35,252 nucleotides of DNA. Source: Thermoleophilia bacterium UBA6103. GTDB taxonomy: Bacteria; Actinomycetota; Thermoleophilia; UBA2241. A program made the translations under genes and the position numbers. The DNA is taken from assembly GCA_002423545.1 (NCBI GenBank), contig DIWP01000059.1, positions 20,782-56,033 of the forward strand. The letters are read 5' to 3'. Under the pieces are notes generated by a model that was not told where the DNA came from, did not search any database, and saw nothing but the letters and a program-made list of their open reading frames with translations. Numbering within the stretch: position 1 is the first letter of the stretch; each line of letters opens with the position of its first letter. This document shows positions 33,289 through 35,252 of the stretch, in pieces.

Positions 33289-33642
33289 TCAGACGCGTAG
33301 CAGGGAGCGCAGGGTGCTCAGCGCGGCTGAGACGGCCTCACGGTCGATGGCGTAGAAGCTCCACTTGCCGCGCGTCTCCTCCTTGATGAGGCCGGCCTCT
33401 CGCAGCACGCGCAGGTGGTAGGAGACCTTGGACTGCCCGAGTCCGAAGTGCTCCTGCAGCTCGCAGACGCAGATGCCGAGGGGATCGGCCGTACCCGGCA
33501 CGCCGCGCTCGGCCGGGTCGGGCAGTCCGCAACAGGAGCGGCCTTGAGCCATGACGTCGAGCATGGCGAGGCGGGTGGGGTCGCTGAGCGCCTTGGCGAT
33601 GCGGGCCATCGCATCGAGAGTCTGTCGCGAGTCATCGACCAT
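33289..33642 (-). CDS. arsR: ArsR-family metalloregulator divergent from arsM
   Basis: 117 aa from ATG 33642, preceded by GTGAGG; an in-frame ATG at 33660 is the alternative. Winged helix: AKALSDPTRLAMLDVMAQG, CVCELQEHFGLGQSKVSYHLRVLREAGLI and a wing with KWSFYAID. Cysteines are Cys37-Cys38 and Cys58-Val-Cys60, the latter in the classic As(III) position of the DNA-binding helix. A loop of about 20 residues (GLPDPAERGVPGTADPLG) is inserted before CVC, which is longer than usual and may serve a metal site with Cys37/38. Confidence 0.88.
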   Translation of the reverse strand: MVDDSRQTLDAMARIAKALSDPTRLAMLDVMAQGRSCCGLPDPAERGVPGTADPLGICVCELQEHFGLGQSKVSYHLRVLREAGLIKEETRGKWSFYAIDREAVSAALSTLRSLLRV

Positions 33643-33692
33643 GGCCTCACGGTAGCACATCACACAGCTGTCGGGGGAGAGGAGGGGAGGAG

Positions 33693-33741
33693 TTGACATC
33701 AACTTGTCTCGATGTATCCTTGTACCGATATCTGTTGATAT
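33693..33741. promoter_or_regulatory. arsM promoter with ArsR-box candidates
   Basis: -35 TTGACA (33693-33698), a 16-bp spacer and -10 TATCCT (33715-33720) read toward arsM. The -35 lies in the symmetric TTGACATCAA (33693-33702). A second dyad, ATATC (33728-33732)/GATAT (33737-33741), lies just downstream. Either could be the operator of the divergent arsR. No convincing promoter was found for the arsR direction. Confidence 0.55.
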
Positions 33742-33781
33742 GAGCGGTGGCCGGAGGACCGGCGACACGGAGGAGAAGCGC

Positions 33782-34615
<834 letters not shown>

Positions 34616-34622
34616 GACTATC

Positions 34623-34672
34623 CGCCCCGGGGGCGGCCGGTCGGCCGGTCCGTCGCCGGTCGCCCCGGGGCG
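34623..34672 (+). terminator. Terminator candidate after arsM
   Basis: CGCCCCGGGG (34623-34632) pairs perfectly with CCCCGGGGCG (34663-34672). The right arm is followed by a pyrimidine-rich run (TCTCCTCTATCT). It lies 8 nt after the arsM stop. The rest of the gap up to 34786 shows no gene. Confidence 0.45.
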
Positions 34673-34786
34673 TCTCCTCTATCTGTCGTGCGGTGCGTGC
34701 CGCCACCAGCATCCCGCGCGCACGCGCCGGTACGGGCCATGGTCTCGTTCGACAGACTGGCCACGGTGCCGGTCGATAGACGACCG

Positions 34787-34831
34787 CTTATATAAACATC
34801 ACTTGACATAGGAGCAGAGCGGGCCTACGAT
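34787..34831 (+). promoter_or_regulatory. Promoter of the arsenite efflux gene with ArsR-box-like element
   Basis: -35 TTGACA (34803-34808), a 17-bp spacer and -10 TACGAT (34826-34831). Just upstream, CTTATATAA (34787-34795) repeats nine of the ten bases of the palindrome at the first arsR operator (22783-22792). This suggests the same regulator acts at both sites. Transcription would start about 30 nt before the ATG. Confidence 0.55.
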
Positions 34832-34869
34832 CGGCGCCGCACCGAGAGCTGGGAGCCGCGGAGGACCCG

Positions 34870-35252
34870 ATGCCCGAGAGCACCATCAAGCGCCTGTCGT
34901 TCCTCGACCGCTACCTGACGGTCTGGATCTTCGTCGCCATGGCGCTCGGCGTCCTCATCGGCTGGGCCTTCCAGGGCGTCGCCGACTTCTGGGACGGCCT
35001 CTCGGTGGGCACCACCAACATCCCCATCGCCATCGGCCTCATCGTCATGATGTACCCGCCGCTCGCCAAGGTGAAGTACGAAGAGCTCGGCGATGCCTTC
35101 CGCGACTACCGCATCCTCGGCCTCTCGCTGGTGCAGAACTGGGTCATCGGGCCGTTCCTCATGTTCTTCCTGGCCATCAGCATGCTGTTCGACAAACCCG
35201 AGTACATGCAGGGGCTCATCATGATCGGCCTGGCGCGCTGCATCGCCATGGT
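34870..35252 (+). CDS. acr3: ACR3-family arsenite efflux permease, truncated by the window edge
   Basis: The frame is open from ATG 34870 (GGAGG 5 nt upstream) to the last base; 127 codons are visible. The N-terminus matches ACR3: LSFLDRYLTVWIFVAMALGV, NIPIAIGLIVMMYPPLAKVKYEEL, FRDYRILGLSLVQNWVIGPFLMF and MIGLARCIAMV. The last includes the family's essential Cys in the fourth membrane segment. ACR3 exports As(III) using the proton gradient. With arsR and arsM upstream it completes inorganic arsenic resistance. Confidence 0.93.
   Translation, partial: MPESTIKRLSFLDRYLTVWIFVAMALGVLIGWAFQGVADFWDGLSVGTTNIPIAIGLIVMMYPPLAKVKYEELGDAFRDYRILGLSLVQNWVIGPFLMFFLAISMLFDKPEYMQGLIMIGLARCIAM

Overview
The window is a GC-rich stretch of a bacterial chromosome with short, mostly GC-structured intergenic regions, many ATGA/GTGA start-stop overlaps and frequent GTG starts. 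The gene content points to an anaerobic or facultatively anaerobic, uncultivated member of the Actinomycetota. The signs are a tandem-ATPase 2-hydroxyacyl-CoA dehydratase activator system, an FmdE-like protein, secreted and lipid-anchored proteins with Actinobacteria-style signal peptides, and an amidase with FlgD/NGDG Ig-like repeats. That placement is inference from gene content and composition only.

Left third (1-15.4 kb): a truncated secreted subtilisin-family protease leaves the window at base 1, divergent from a large secreted zinc amidase. An unrecognised protein with a C-terminal Cys cluster follows. Next come a two-gene oxygen-sensitive radical dehydratase activator/HgdB-like unit (5832-10315), a pair of tiny unknown genes opposite an autoregulator-like winged-helix gene (10531-11678), a MutY homologue without its Fe-S cluster (11772-12734), a cyclophilin-like protein and an ABC-F ATPase.

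Middle (15.5-22.2 kb): a cupin, two convergent paralogous nucleotidyltransferase-fold proteins separated by a 26-bp tandem repeat, a membrane protein with a Pro/Gln tail coupled to a gamma-class carbonic anhydrase, a fasciclin lipoprotein, a tiny Lys/Cys-rich protein, and two nitroreductase-fold flavoproteins.

Right third (22.3-35.2 kb): a large arsenic/metalloid island. (a) An arsR gene is divergent from a six-gene operon: metallophosphoesterase, ArsP-type permease, small CxxC thioredoxin, DGC zinc-binding-like protein, thioredoxin-fold lipoprotein and CcdA-type electron carrier. The last two would form an extracytoplasmic thiol-redox relay attached to organoarsenical export. (b) A PadR regulator with a Cys/His N-terminus is translationally coupled to a cupin-like protein and two half-size ArsP_1-like permeases. 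(c) On the minus strand an FmdE-like protein, a second ArsR and a TauE/SafE permease are chained by GTGA overlaps and followed by DUF169-like and small Cys-motif genes. (d) Two gene relics, then a third arsR divergent from arsM (As(III) methyltransferase), and finally an ACR3 arsenite efflux gene cut by the right edge. Taken together, the island would methylate As(III) (ArsM), export inorganic As(III) (ACR3) and methylated trivalent species (ArsP), and supply thiol reduction on both sides of the membrane. Modules b and c probably handle related but unidentified metalloids, metals or sulfur species.

No tRNA, rRNA, CRISPR array, transposase or integrase was seen.
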